A stretch of 64,000 nt of DNA from Ruminococcus sp. Phil11 (GTDB taxonomy: Bacteria; Bacillota; Clostridia; Oscillospirales; Ruminococcaceae). Position numbers and translations under genes: made by a program. Positions 31,681 through 41,077 of this stretch are shown in pieces (the first letter of the stretch is position 1; each line of letters opens with the position of its first letter). The DNA lies in the NCBI GenBank assembly GCA_001940925.1, contig MSGZ01000021.1:91090-155089 (forward strand), given 5' to 3'. The notes beneath the pieces were generated by a model. The model searched no databases. It saw nothing but the letters and a program-made list of their open reading frames with translations, and was not told the origin of the DNA.

Positions 31681-32753
31681 TGTCCCAGCAAACCTCCTAC
31701 AAAGAACCCGATGATGCCGATGACCAATGCAAGCAGCGTGCAGAACAGTGCAACGCGGGATTTGCTCAGCGGCGGTTCGCCGACGAATTTGCCGGTCTGG
31801 CCGTTCAGTGCAAATTCGTAGACCTTGTCGCCGTATTTATAGGTCATGAACCAGACGGGCAGCAGCATATACTCCCATTTTGTACCCATGACGCGGATAT
31901 CCGCACGGGTCACGGAGACCGACGTATAATTGGTCATGGAGCTGCGCAGGAGCTGATCGCTGGCCTGCACGGCACGCTGCTGGATGCGCGGGAACATCTT
32001 TGCCATGTCCATGTCGTATTTTTCCGCGAAAAAGCCGCTTAAATACTGCATGGCGAACGGCTTGACCGCCTTGTAGTCGAACGGCTCGACCGCCTCCATG
32101 AGATCGTCGTCAATATGGCTGGCACCGTCCGCAGGCAGACCGCGCAGCACGACCTTTGCTTTTCGTGCGACGGCGTATTCTCTTGTCTCGGTATACTGAT
32201 AGTTGCCGGATGTCCATGTGCGGATCTTTTTGCCGAGGGCGTCCATTTCGCCGTTGACATCCACATCCGTCACCCAGAACGGCACATACAGTCCGGTGAT
32301 CTTCTCCTGCTGGGCGGTGCTGAAAAAGTCCTTCGGAATGAACCAGTGCTTTTTGACGAATTCTCCGAAATGACGCAGAGCCGTCTCGCGGTCAAGCTGG
32401 AAGGGGAGCACGTAGGACGGACGGAATTCGCCGGAAACGCGTCCCTGCAGGATCACGGGATTGTGGCAGTAGTAGCAGAAGGTCGCTGCGGTGTTGGCAT
32501 CTGCCATGATCTGTGCGCCGCAGCTGTTGCAGATATAGACCGAGGTCTGCTCCGCAAATTCGTTATCGACCGCGACTTCCTCCTGCGGCCGGTTGGCTGT
32601 CTGCTGTTCGAGTGCTGCCGCAATGGACTTCATCTCCTCCTCTGTAAAGCTGCTGAGGCAGTATTCACAGTTGAATCGCTGATCCTTCGCGGAGAACTTC
32701 AGGTCCGCAGCACAGTTCGGGCATTTGTAAGCAAGAGACTCCATTTGTGCCAT
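31677..32753 (-). CDS. zinc-ribbon membrane-anchored protein
   Basis: 358 aa. Two Cys4 ribbons: CPNCAADLKF with CEYCLSSF, and CNSCGAQIMADANTAATFC with CYYCHNP. A large soluble region (RPSYVLPFQLDRETALRHFGEFVKKHW, split at its turn) is followed by a single C-terminal helix (LLALVIGIIGFFVGGLLG). This TFIIB-type-ribbon family commonly sits next to TPM-domain genes, as here. Function unknown; a membrane-associated chaperone or adaptor role is a guess. Confidence 0.88.
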   Translation of the reverse strand: MAQMESLAYKCPNCAADLKFSAKDQRFNCEYCLSSFTEEEMKSIAAALEQQTANRPQEEVAVDNEFAEQTSVYICNSCGAQIMADANTAATFCYYCHNPVILQGRVSGEFRPSYVLPFQLDRETALRHFGEFVKKHWFIPKDFFSTAQQEKITGLYVPFWVTDVDVNGEMDALGKKIRTWTSGNYQYTETREYAVARKAKVVLRGLPADGASHIDDDLMEAVEPFDYKAVKPFAMQYLSGFFAEKYDMDMAKMFPRIQQRAVQASDQLLRSSMTNYTSVSVTRADIRVMGTKWEYMLLPVWFMTYKYGDKVYEFALNGQTGKFVGEPPLSKSRVALFCTLLALVIGIIGFFVGGLLGQ

Positions 32754-32807
32754 AGCTGTTCACTCCTTTTCTGTCGCTTCCAAAAAGATTGAAGGGCGGG
32801 TGCCTAT

Positions 32808-32836
32808 ATTATACCATATTATCAGGATTATTGCAA
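32808..32836 (-). promoter_or_regulatory. promoter of the zinc-ribbon/TPM unit
   Basis: Minus strand TTGCAA, 17-base spacer, TATAAT, near-duplicate of the promoter at 25544-25572 over about 40 bases. Confidence 0.7.
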
Positions 32837-32917
32837 TGGGAGAAATGCGAAAAAAATCAGGATGCGCTGCATGAGATAAAAAATGAAGCATGAATAGTTA
32901 CAATACGGAATCAACCC

Positions 32918-32946
32918 TTTACTTTTCCGACTTCCCGTGCTATAAT
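32918..32946 (+). promoter_or_regulatory. panT-coaX promoter
   Basis: TTTACT, 17-base spacer, TATAAT. The leader of about 48 bases contains a small hairpin (TCCCC GCAA GGGGA) 14 bases before the ribosome site. Confidence 0.7.
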
Positions 32947-33000
32947 AGAAACACTGTATTGTATCCCCGCAAGGGGAATGATAACAAGGAGGATATTCAA

Positions 33001-33633
33001 ATGAGCAAAACAAACACCAAGAAAATCGTGATCCTCGGCCTGATGACAGCACTTCTGCTGCTGTTCTCATTCACCCCGATCGGCACCATTCCGGTCGGCC
33101 CGCTGTCGATCACCCTCAACATCATCCCGATCGCAATTGCTGCGATTGCCCTTGGACCGACAGGCGGCCTCGTCATCGGATCCGTATTCGGCATTCTGAG
33201 CTTTCTGCAGTGCTTCGGCATCGGCATCCCGAGCGGCATGGGCGCGACCCTTGTCTCGATCAACCCGCTGCTGGCGTTCATTCAGCGGTTTGTCCCGCGT
33301 GCAATGGACGGCCTGCTGATCGGCCTGATCCACAAGGGACTTTCCAAAAAGATCGGCGGCGGCAAGGCAAGCTTTATCACGGGCTTCTGCTCCGCATTTT
33401 TCAATACCGCATTCTTTATGAGTGCACTTGTGATGCTGTTCGGCAAGACCGACTATGTGCAGGGACTTTACGAGAAATTCGGCAAGAGCTATACGCTCGG
33501 CGGCACACTTGCATTCATCTGCCTGTTTGTCGGTATCAATGCGGTCGTAGAAATGATTACTTCGACGATCATCAGCGGGGGCGTTGGTGCGGCACTTTAC
33601 GGCGCGCATATCCTGCCGCTGGAAGATAACTGA
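33001..33633 (+). CDS. panT: ECF transporter S component, probable pantothenate (PanT)
   Basis: 210 aa, six hydrophobic helices; signature TPIGTIPVGPLSITLNIIPIAIAAIALGP, split in its first loop, typical of the substrate subunit of pantothenate ECF importers. It is followed after 14 bases by coaX, pantothenate kinase, which strongly supports vitamin B5 uptake. Ribosome site AAGGAGGA. The long open frame upstream is not translated from a good start. Confidence 0.85.
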   Translation: MSKTNTKKIVILGLMTALLLLFSFTPIGTIPVGPLSITLNIIPIAIAAIALGPTGGLVIGSVFGILSFLQCFGIGIPSGMGATLVSINPLLAFIQRFVPRAMDGLLIGLIHKGLSKKIGGGKASFITGFCSAFFNTAFFMSALVMLFGKTDYVQGLYEKFGKSYTLGGTLAFICLFVGINAVVEMITSTIISGGVGAALYGAHILPLEDN

Positions 33634-33647
33634 ACGGAGTACAGACA

Positions 33648-34415
33648 ATGGTTTTAGCGGTCGATATCGGCAATACCAATGTGGTCGTTGGCTGCTTTGA
33701 AGGGGATCGCATCCTCTTTACGGAGCGGCTCGCAACCGAACCTCTTTCCACGGAGCTGGAATATACGGTGCTGATCAAAACAGTGCTGGAGCTGAACGGC
33801 ATGTCGGCATCCGGCTGCAGCGGCTGCATCATTTCGTCGGTCGTCCCGCCGGTAACACAGACTGTCCGTGCAGCAGTGCTGCGCATGACCGGCAAGGAAC
33901 CGCTGACCGTCGGTGCGGGCGTCAAAACCGGACTGAAAATTCTGATCGACAATCCTGCCGCGCTCGGCAGCGACCGTGTGGCGGATGCCGTCGCGGCGGC
34001 GCATTTCTATCCGCGTCCGGTCATCATCACGGACATGGGCACCGCTACAACGATTTCCGTTGTGGATGCGGACAACCGCTTCCTCGGCGGACTCATCATC
34101 CCCGGTGTGCGCGTTTCGCTGGATTCGCTTTCCAGCCGTGCGGCGCAGCTTCCGGCGATCAGTCTGGAGCCTGCAAAGCATGTGATCGGTACGAACACCG
34201 TGGACTGCATGAAGAGCGGTATCATTTACAGCACGGCATCGGCTGTGGACGGCGTGATCGAACGCATCGAGGAGGAACTCGGTGTGAAGTGCACCGCTGT
34301 CGCAACCGGCGGAAACGCCGGAAAGATCATCCCGTTCTGCAAGCGGGAGATCATTCATGACGATCAGCTTCTGCTCAAAGGGCTGATGCTGATTTATCAG
34401 AAGAATCAAAAATAA
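33648..34415 (+). CDS. coaX: type III pantothenate kinase
   Basis: 255 aa, usual CoaX length. ASKHA fold: VLAVDIGNTNVVVGCFEGD (P-loop equivalent), GSDRVADAVAA, DMGTATTISVVD and GLIIPGVRVSLDSL. It phosphorylates pantothenate in the first step of CoA synthesis. It is co-transcribed with panT and ended by the terminator at 34428. Confidence 0.96.
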   Translation: MVLAVDIGNTNVVVGCFEGDRILFTERLATEPLSTELEYTVLIKTVLELNGMSASGCSGCIISSVVPPVTQTVRAAVLRMTGKEPLTVGAGVKTGLKILIDNPAALGSDRVADAVAAAHFYPRPVIITDMGTATTISVVDADNRFLGGLIIPGVRVSLDSLSSRAAQLPAISLEPAKHVIGTNTVDCMKSGIIYSTASAVDGVIERIEEELGVKCTAVATGGNAGKIIPFCKREIIHDDQLLLKGLMLIYQKNQK

Positions 34416-34427
34416 CAATACAGTACA

Positions 34428-34476
34428 GCGTCCGCTGCATTCCTGACTGCTCTGTCAGAGATGCGGCGGCGTTTTT
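34428..34476 (+). terminator. panT-coaX terminator
   Basis: Long imperfect stem GCGTCCGCTGCATTCCTGAC with its mate, 6-base loop, then T5, 13 bases after the coaX stop. Confidence 0.8.
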
Positions 34477-34540
34477 GTTGACAGGGCGGCCGCATCATTC
34501 AGGATTATCTTGCTGCGGCATAATCCCCGCCGCCGAATAC

Positions 34541-34577
34541 AAATCCCCGAAGCGATCCTGTACCGCTTCGGGGATTT
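34541..34577. terminator. terminator of the 34607-35149 gene
   Basis: Perfect 14-bp inverted repeat AAATCCCCGAAGCG around a 9-base loop, in the space between two convergent genes. Confidence 0.75.
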
Positions 34578-34606
34578 GCTTTTATGCGGGCATCCGCCCT
34601 TTTCGG

Positions 34607-35149
34607 TTATCCGACCTCTGTGACGGTCAGGGAGGCTGCAAACGCTGCCGGTGCCGTTCCCGCGACCGGAATGTCGATCGCCGCGCCGGAGGCATTGACC
34701 AGCACCCATGCGCTGCCGGCCGGAAGTGCCGCGACTGCTGTTCCGCTCAGGAGCGCGCCGTTTCCGGCAGCTTCTGCGGGAACGCCCGAAAGCCCGAGTA
34801 CCGTCTGTCCGTCCAGCGACTGCAGCACGATCACCGGTGCGGTATCGTCCGCTGTTTCCGCCAGCACATGCCAGTCAAAGCGGTAAACGCCGGCTTCACT
34901 GACCGAGACGGCGCGGTTTGCCGGGTCATAGCTCAGCCCGTTTCCGATCTGCCGGACGACGCCGCTCAGCGGAATCGCCGCACCGTTTGCGAGTGCCGTC
35001 TGTGCTGTGGAAAGGCGAATCTGAATCGCATCCGGCTCCGTGCGCGGGAGGGACGGATTCGGACGCGGCGGGAACGGCTGCGAGATGCCGGGCGGGAATC
35101 CGCAGCAGCTTGCCCTTCCGAGGCTCGCATCAATCATCATATTCCTCAC
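34607..35149 (-). CDS. hypothetical protein with BclA/C1q-like beta domain
   Basis: 180 aa. A Pro/Arg-rich N-terminus (GFPPGISQPFPPRPNPSLP) with two adjacent Cys precedes an Ala/Gly-rich beta domain (residues 45-180: IPLSGVVRQIGNGLSYD, VSEAGVYRFDWHVLAE, LPAGSAWVLVNAS) resembling the C-terminal C1q/TNF-like domains of BclA-type collagen-like exosporium proteins. No collagen repeat and no signal peptide. Surface or spore-coat location is a guess. Confidence 0.75.
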   Translation of the reverse strand: MRNMMIDASLGRASCCGFPPGISQPFPPRPNPSLPRTEPDAIQIRLSTAQTALANGAAIPLSGVVRQIGNGLSYDPANRAVSVSEAGVYRFDWHVLAETADDTAPVIVLQSLDGQTVLGLSGVPAEAAGNGALLSGTAVAALPAGSAWVLVNASGAAIDIPVAGTAPAAFAASLTVTEVG

Positions 35150-35251
35150 TCATTTCTCTCTGAATTCCAGACGGAACGTCTGTGATATATTGTATGCATG
35201 AGCGGGAATGAAGGTGTGCGTGCGCCTCGGCGCGGTCGGCCGACCTGCAAG

Positions 35252-35280
35252 TTGACATTCGCGGGGGGCTGTGTTATAAT
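35252..35280 (+). promoter_or_regulatory. promoter of the ABC-F gene
   Basis: Perfect consensus TTGACA, 17-base spacer, TATAAT, about 35 bases before ATG. Confidence 0.9.
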
Positions 35281-35315
35281 AATGCTTGATAAAATGCATG
35301 AAAGGAGCGGGCGAC

Positions 35316-37112
35316 ATGATTCTGCTGTCCGCACAGAATATTTCCAAAACCTATATGGAGCGGCGCGTGCTGGACGACGTTTCCTTTTTCCTGAACTCCG
35401 GCGACAAGGTCGGCATCATCGGCATCAACGGTACCGGAAAATCCACGCTGCTGCGGATTTTAGCCGGGAAAGAACAGCCGGATTCCGGCAGCGTGATCCG
35501 TACAAACGGCATCCGCATCTCCTATCTGCCGCAGATTCCTGAATTTGATGCGTCCGGCAGCGTGCTGGAACAGGTCATCCGGCATCTTCCGGCCGATCTC
35601 CGGGACGCGAAGGAATACGAGGCGCGTTCGGTGCTCCGGCAGTTCGGCATCACCGACTGCGAACGCGATATCTCTGCGCTCTCCGGCGGCGAACGGCGGC
35701 GCGCGGGCATCGCGGCGGCACTTGTCCAGCCGAGCGACGTCCTGCTGCTCGACGAGCCGACCAACCACATCGACAATGAGACCGCGCAGCTTCTGGAGGA
35801 TCAGCTTCTGAAATATCGCGGCGCAATCGTTATGGTGACGCACGACCGCTATTTTCTCAACAAAATATGCAGACGCATTGCGGAGGTCGAGCGCGGCGGA
35901 CTGTATCTCTGTGAGGGCAATTACAGCGATTATCTGGCATATAAGGCGCAGCGCGAGGCGGATGCAGAGGCCGCAGAACGCAAAAACAAGGCACTTTACC
36001 GCCGCGAGCTGGAATGGATCAGCCGCGGGGCCCGCGCAAGAGGCACCAAGTCCAGAGATCGTATCGAACGGTTTGAGCAGCTTAAAAACCGGGAACTCCC
36101 CGCGGAGACCGGCACCGTGCAGATGCAGTCTGTTTCAAGCAGGCTCGGCCGAAAGACCGTCGAGCTCTCGCAGATCAGCAAAGCTGTTGACGGCAAGCCG
36201 CTCATTACCGGTTTTTCCTATATTATCGCGAGAGATGCGCGCATAGGCATCGTCGGGCAGAACGGTGCCGGAAAGAGCACCTTCCTCCGGATGCTGACCG
36301 GCGAGGTGCTGCCGGATGCCGGTGAGATCGTTATCGGCGAGACCGTGAAGATCGGCTATGTTTCGCAGGAATGCGGCGAAATGGATCCCGAGCAGCGCGT
36401 CATCGACTACATCCGCGATACCGCAAACATCGTGCAGACGCCCGACGGCCCCGTCACGGCCGCGCAGATGCTTGAGCAGTTCCTGTTCACGCCGGAGCTG
36501 CAGTGGAGTAAGATCGGGAAGCTCTCCGGCGGCGAGCGCAAGCGGCTTTACCTGCTGAAAGTGCTGATGTCTGCGCCGAATATCCTGCTGCTGGATGAGC
36601 CGACGAATGATCTGGATATCGCGACGCTGACGATCCTTGAGGACTATCTTGCGCATTTTCAGGGCGCGGTGATCGCTGTTTCCCATGACCGTTATTTTCT
36701 GGACAAGCTCGCGCTGGAGATCTTCGAATTCCGGGACGGACAGTGCACGCGCTTCACCGGCAATTATTCGGATTATGCGGAAAAGCGCACACCTGCTGCC
36801 GAACCCGAAAAGCCGAAGGCCGCGTCCGGGAAAAAGGAGCGCGTCTTTCAGGGTGCGGTCAGGCTGAAATTCTCCTATAAGGAGCAGCGGGAATATGAAA
36901 CGATCGAGGACGATATTGCGGCACTGGAACAGCAGATCGCCGATACCGAAGCGGAGATCACGGCAAGCAGTTCGGACTATGTTGCACTGCAGAAGCTGAC
37001 CGAACGGCGGGAGCAGCTCTCGCAGGCACTCTCGGACAAAATGGACCGCTGGGTCTATCTGAGCGATCTGGCTGACCGCATCGAAAACGGCGAGACCGTG
37101 CAGAAGGGATAA
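35316..37112 (+). CDS. ABC-F family ATPase
   Basis: 598 aa. Two ABC cassettes without membrane helices: Walker A GINGTGKST and GQNGAGKST, signatures LSGGERRRAG and LSGGERKRLY, Walker B LLLDEPTNHID and LLLDEPTNDLD. Between them lies the charged P-site linker (residues about 220-290), and at the end a coiled-coil tail (about 500-590). This is the Uup/YdiF-type layout; ABC-F proteins act on the ribosome in translation or antibiotic protection. The start gives MILLSAQNI, with AAAGGAG 8 bases upstream. Confidence 0.93.
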   Translation: MILLSAQNISKTYMERRVLDDVSFFLNSGDKVGIIGINGTGKSTLLRILAGKEQPDSGSVIRTNGIRISYLPQIPEFDASGSVLEQVIRHLPADLRDAKEYEARSVLRQFGITDCERDISALSGGERRRAGIAAALVQPSDVLLLDEPTNHIDNETAQLLEDQLLKYRGAIVMVTHDRYFLNKICRRIAEVERGGLYLCEGNYSDYLAYKAQREADAEAAERKNKALYRRELEWISRGARARGTKSRDRIERFEQLKNRELPAETGTVQMQSVSSRLGRKTVELSQISKAVDGKPLITGFSYIIARDARIGIVGQNGAGKSTFLRMLTGEVLPDAGEIVIGETVKIGYVSQECGEMDPEQRVIDYIRDTANIVQTPDGPVTAAQMLEQFLFTPELQWSKIGKLSGGERKRLYLLKVLMSAPNILLLDEPTNDLDIATLTILEDYLAHFQGAVIAVSHDRYFLDKLALEIFEFRDGQCTRFTGNYSDYAEKRTPAAEPEKPKAASGKKERVFQGAVRLKFSYKEQREYETIEDDIAALEQQIADTEAEITASSSDYVALQKLTERREQLSQALSDKMDRWVYLSDLADRIENGETVQKG

Positions 37113-37139
37113 CGCCTGAAAATTTCTCACGGAAAACGC

Positions 37140-37168
37140 TTGACAAATCAGCCCGTTTGTGCTATAAT
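37140..37168 (+). promoter_or_regulatory. tRNA-Ala promoter
   Basis: Perfect consensus TTGACA, 17-base spacer, TATAAT, starting 16 bases before the tRNA. A 10-bp inverted repeat (AGCCCGTTTG at 37150 and its complement at 37179-37188) spans the -10 and enters the tRNA 5' end. Confidence 0.88.
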
Positions 37169-37183
37169 GATACGGTATCAAAC

Positions 37184-37259
<76 letters not shown>

Positions 37260-37265
37260 CATCTA

Positions 37266-37296
37266 AATGCGTAATCGGAACGGTTACGCATTTTTC
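37266..37296 (+). terminator. tRNA-Ala terminator
   Basis: AATGCGTAA with TTACGCATT around a 9-base loop, T5 and CTTTT after it, 7 bases past the tRNA. Confidence 0.85.
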
Positions 37297-37302
37297 TTTT
37301 TT

Positions 37303-37342
37303 GCACGGAAATACGCAGCATCGCGGGTTTCCGTGCTTTTTT
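37303..37342 (+). terminator. second terminator after tRNA-Ala
   Basis: GCACGGAAA with TTTCCGTGC, 16-base loop, then T6. From here to 37696 I see no convincing gene; the only frame (37453-37653) lacks a ribosome site and recognisable features. Confidence 0.75.
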
Positions 37343-37696
37343 GCTGCCTGAAAATCGGCGGAAAGTTGAGGGTTCGGCCTCTGTTTTGGCGTGACCTACC
37401 TTATTTGCGTACTTTTTCAAGGGTACCCCTCTTGTGAAAAAATAATGAGGGAATGAGGCGGAGTTTTAATCGTCATACAGCAAATGGTTCTCGGTATGCC
37501 GGAATGACTGTTCAAGAGGACATAAGGCTTTCCGCACACCGACGCAGAGAGCTTTCAAAAAATGACATGGTGTGGCTTGCTTTTTCGGCTGTTATGGTGT
37601 ATTATGAATCCAGACACATACAAACCGATAATACTGTAAATTCTGTTATCTGATTTATCTTAGCAAGTGAACAGAGAAAAATGAGGTGATGCAGGC

Positions 37697-38302
37697 TTGA
37701 ACGAAACAGAACTCTATAAGGAACTCGGAATACTGACAAAGGAGAAAGAACGATGGAAAGAAAGCATACCCTATGTTTCATCTCTGCTTTCCCATGAGTC
37801 AGCCAAAATTCAAGCAAAGGCACTTTGGCTGATCGGAGAAATGGGACTTGTTTATCCTGAGTCGGTAAAAGATGCCGTCTCCGTTATTGCTTCATTCTTG
37901 GATGACAAGGTATCACTCCTGCGGGAACGTGCGGTCAATGCCCTCGGCAGGATCGGACGGGGTGACTACCATGTGATAGAACAGTATTGGTCGAGCCTAT
38001 ACCGTTTCGCCAATGATGACGATGCAAAGGTCAGACTGAGCTTTATTTGGGCATCTGAGAATATCGCCACAAATACGCCCGACATCTATGAAGACCATAT
38101 GCCTGTATTTGCGAAACTTCTGCATGATACGGACGATAAAGTAAGAATGGAAGCCCCTGAGATATTCCGTGTTCTCGGCAAACGCCGACCGGAGTTTGTT
38201 CAGCCGTTCCTTGAAACGCTGCAACGCATATCTGAGACTGATGAGAACCGTGTTGTGAGGATACATTGCTTGGGTGCGATTAAGACGGCTTCATTGAAAT
38301 AG
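37697..38302 (+). CDS. HEAT-repeat protein
   Basis: 201 aa made of about five HEAT/armadillo-type helical repeats (AKIQAKALWLIGEMGLVYP, VSLLRERAVNALGRIGRGD, AKVRLSFIWASENIATNTP, DKVRMEAPEIFRVLGKRRP, NRVVRIHCLGAIKTASLK). Such proteins are scaffolds or DNA-glycosylase-like (AlkD-type) proteins; no catalytic residues are evident. The TTG start has GAGGTG 8 bases before it. Codon use is visibly more AT-rich than that of genes before the tRNA. Confidence 0.8.
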   Translation: MNETELYKELGILTKEKERWKESIPYVSSLLSHESAKIQAKALWLIGEMGLVYPESVKDAVSVIASFLDDKVSLLRERAVNALGRIGRGDYHVIEQYWSSLYRFANDDDAKVRLSFIWASENIATNTPDIYEDHMPVFAKLLHDTDDKVRMEAPEIFRVLGKRRPEFVQPFLETLQRISETDENRVVRIHCLGAIKTASLK

Positions 38303-38338
38303 GTATTTATTGAAATGTTTTTTTCGGGGTGAACGCCA

Positions 38339-38644
38339 ATGAAAACAGCAATCGTTTATTACTCAAAGCATCACGGCAACACAAAGAAGCTGATTGATGC
38401 TATTGCCACAGTTGACAGCACGGTATCTCTGATAGATGTAACAGATAATCCCGATACCGATCTTTCGGATTATGACCGTATCGGTTTTGCTTCGGGCATA
38501 GGCTCTAATTCCACCATTCTTCCGGGAATTACTATCGGAGATAACGCCGTGATCGGCGCAGGCTCGGTCGTGACTAAGGACATTCCCGAAAATATGATAG
38601 CTGTCGGCTCTCCGGCTAAGGTCATAAGAAGCATATTTGACTGA
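38339..38644 (+). CDS. flavodoxin N-terminus fused to hexapeptide acetyltransferase C-terminus (deletion chimera)
   Basis: 101 aa. Residues 1-53 are the start of a flavodoxin ([33 protein letters not shown]), with the FMN phosphate loop. From about residue 54 the sequence becomes the last 48 residues of a maltose/galactoside O-acetyltransferase-like left-handed helix ([31 protein letters not shown]). Both parts are too short to fold as complete domains. The frame is open and a terminator follows, so the product may be made, but it is most simply the scar of a deletion joining two genes. Confidence 0.8.
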   Translation: MKTAIVYYSKHHGNTKKLIDAIATVDSTVSLIDVTDNPDTDLSDYDRIGFASGIGSNSTILPGITIGDNAVIGAGSVVTKDIPENMIAVGSPAKVIRSIFD

Positions 38645-38722
38645 GATAAAAAGTGCTCTCTTTCTCTGAAACAGTGAGATAATGAGGCGCATTTGGTAAC
38701 AGAGGATGAAATGAATAGGAAA

Positions 38723-38763
38723 AAGCGCATTGCCCTGAACAGAGGACAATGCGCTTCTTTTTT
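38723..38763 (+). terminator. terminator after the chimera
   Basis: AAGCGCATTG with CAATGCGCTT, 14-base loop, then CTTTTTT. Confidence 0.8.
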
Positions 38764-38873
38764 CAGTATTTCACTCGTAACCGCCCTTAACCGCAAACCA
38801 GCTTGTGTGCTGAAAGTCAAATACGTCACCCCTTATTTTGAAAACTTCCGATTTGACGAGCTTTTTAAGATCA

Positions 38874-40028
38874 TTATTCCTCTGAGAAATCAGTATCCAG
38901 AGTAATCTGCAACTGATAATCGGGAAATGCTTTCTGAACATCAGAAACTATCGCCTGATATGCTTCTCTGCGATTCGGGGCATCAAAGCTGATAACCACA
39001 TCAAAGCGGATATTGTTCGTCTCTCTTGTAAGATAAAAACCGTGTATCTGCAAAACATGTTCATGCGCGAATACGATCTCACGAACCTTCTGCTCAATGG
39101 CTTTTGCCGCATCGTCTTTGGTATTGATCGAATACACGCCGATTGCAGTAAGTATGACCTGATGCTGGCTGTATACTTTCATTTGTATCTCACGGATAAG
39201 ACGGTCTAACTGATCTGCTGAATAGGTATCGGGAACTTCGATATGAACAGAACCGTTCCATGCATCCGGACCGTAATTATTCAGCACGAGGTCATACGCA
39301 CCTTCAACGCCCTCAAATTCCGTTACTGTCTGCTTTATACTCTTTGCAAGGTCGGGATCACTGCGTTCGCCGAGTATCTGCGAAATCGTATCTTTCAGCA
39401 TCTCAAAGCCAGATTTTATGATAACCAGTGAGATTATCGCACCAAGCCACGCTTCGAGCGACAGACCGAAGATCATGAATATCACGGCTGCTACAAGCGT
39501 AGAAGCAGAGATGATTGAATCAAGTGTTGCATCTTCACCCGAATTTACGAGCGAATCGGAATTGACCTTTGTACCTACGCTTTTCACATATCTGCCAAGC
39601 ACGATCTTTACCACAACAGCAACGCCGACGATCACAAGCGATGCGATTGAGTATTCAGGCGTTTGCGGCGATATGATCTTCTTGACCGATTCAATAAATG
39701 AGGTAACACCTGCATACAGTACGATTACAGATATGATCATAGCACTCAGGTATTCAATACGGCCATAGCCGAAAGGATGCTTTTTATCCGGTTCACGACC
39801 TGCAAGCTTTGTGCCGATGATCGTGATGAGCGAACTACCGGCGTCGGAAATGTTGTTGACTGCATCGAGAACAATGGCGATCGAGTGCGTCATAAGACCG
39901 ATTACTGCCTTGAACGCCGCAAGGAACACATTGGCTATGATTCCGATGATACTTGTTTTGACAATGGTTTTTTCTCTGGATGTATCGTTTACAGTTGATA
40001 CTTCTGATATTTCATTTCTCATAGGCAT
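38874..40028 (-). CDS. cation diffusion facilitator family transporter (Mn-type signature)
   Basis: 384 aa. Six helices in residues 22-220, then a long cytoplasmic metal-binding/dimer domain. The helix 2 metal site reads NNISDAGSS (NxxxD) and the helix 5 site GEDATLDS (DxxxD), in place of the HxxxD/DxxxD of Zn and Fe members; this combination is associated with manganese CDFs. HPFGYGRIEYLSAM is the conserved loop. The C-terminal domain is longer than in FieF. It exports divalent metal using proton exchange. It lies downstream of the rubredoxin-fused hydrolase in the same direction. Confidence 0.92.
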   Translation of the reverse strand: MPMRNEISEVSTVNDTSREKTIVKTSIIGIIANVFLAAFKAVIGLMTHSIAIVLDAVNNISDAGSSLITIIGTKLAGREPDKKHPFGYGRIEYLSAMIISVIVLYAGVTSFIESVKKIISPQTPEYSIASLVIVGVAVVVKIVLGRYVKSVGTKVNSDSLVNSGEDATLDSIISASTLVAAVIFMIFGLSLEAWLGAIISLVIIKSGFEMLKDTISQILGERSDPDLAKSIKQTVTEFEGVEGAYDLVLNNYGPDAWNGSVHIEVPDTYSADQLDRLIREIQMKVYSQHQVILTAIGVYSINTKDDAAKAIEQKVREIVFAHEHVLQIHGFYLTRETNNIRFDVVISFDAPNRREAYQAIVSDVQKAFPDYQLQITLDTDFSEE

Positions 40029-40064
40029 TCAGCCACCTTTTGCTAAGATTTCTGTGCACGACTG

Positions 40065-41018
40065 TTAAGCCTTATTGAACTTGTCCTTGCCCTGCTTGCA
40101 TCTCGGACATTTCCAGTCATCGGGCAGATCCTCAAAGGCTACACCGTCATGCTCCGCAGGATCGTAAACATAGCCACAGATCGAGCAGACATATTTGCCT
40201 GTTCCTTCATCAAGCACAAAATAACTTTTATCAGGCCATATTGTCTCAGGCGGATTATCGAGATTCATAACTCTCTTTGCCTCAAGATTTTCATATCCTA
40301 AAGGTGTATGTGTCGAACAGTAAACAGTCGGGTTGTTGCGAATAAACTCACGAATCGTATTCTGTGTGCTCCTCGCCAGATAAATATCATCGTATACGAT
40401 GGACAGCTTGTCCGCATATATAGCCTCATCAGTATACGAAATATCACCGTGGATCATATAGAACAAACCGTCATTTTCTACGATCACGATGCTGTTTCCG
40501 AATGTATGACCGGGTGCGGGGAGCATACGAACACCGGGAGCAATGATCTGGCTTCTGGTGAAGTTATAATAAGCACCGTCCGTGAAATCCACGGGAGTGA
40601 TGCCGGGGTGATCCTTCAAAGCCCTGACCTCATCCGTATCAAGCTCGACCCTGTTCACATAAAATTTTGCATTCGGGAAGCTCCTGATCTCTCCGGAATG
40701 GTCGCTGTGCTTGTGTGTCAAAATGATCTTTGTGACCTGAGAAGGCTCATATCCTGCCGTCTTAAGTGCAGATATATAATCTTCGATCCATCTGCCCATA
40801 TAGGAATGTGCTTTTCCATCCCATACTGCACCTGGAGTTTCTTTGGGAAGGCCGGTATCAACGAGAATGACATCATCTCCGGTATCAATTACATAATTCT
40901 GAAGTGATGCACGATACTTGACATTGTTGTCAAAATGTTCCATACCGTCCTCACCGCCAAATGCGAATCCCTGGGCATGAAATCCCTTTTCAAAGAATTT
41001 GACTGCTTTGATTTCCAT
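40065..41018 (-). CDS. metallo-beta-lactamase-fold hydrolase fused to rubredoxin
   Basis: 317 aa. MBL fold with THKHSDHSG (HxHxDH), [18 protein letters not shown] and the final histidine THTPLG; the sequence resembles the AHL-lactonase subgroup. Residues about 265-317 are a rubredoxin: [12 protein letters not shown] and [13 protein letters not shown] (Cys4 iron site). The fusion suggests a redox-linked role such as peroxide or NO handling, although the flavodoxin domain of FprA-type enzymes is absent. ATG 41018 has AAGGAGGA upstream. Part of a wHTH-MBL-CDF unit. Confidence 0.9.
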   Translation of the reverse strand: MEIKAVKFFEKGFHAQGFAFGGEDGMEHFDNNVKYRASLQNYVIDTGDDVILVDTGLPKETPGAVWDGKAHSYMGRWIEDYISALKTAGYEPSQVTKIILTHKHSDHSGEIRSFPNAKFYVNRVELDTDEVRALKDHPGITPVDFTDGAYYNFTRSQIIAPGVRMLPAPGHTFGNSIVIVENDGLFYMIHGDISYTDEAIYADKLSIVYDDIYLARSTQNTIREFIRNNPTVYCSTHTPLGYENLEAKRVMNLDNPPETIWPDKSYFVLDEGTGKYVCSICGYVYDPAEHDGVAFEDLPDDWKCPRCKQGKDKFNKA

Positions 41019-41077
41019 AATGATTTCCTCCTTACAGCAAAGGCTGCCGACAACCGACCGACAGCCCCATATCATTC

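Noticed and set aside
37453-37653. 66-residue frame after tRNA-Ala
   Set aside because: No ribosome site, no recognisable domain; left unannotated.
38693-38905. 70-residue frame
   Set aside because: It runs through the terminator hairpin at 38723-38763.
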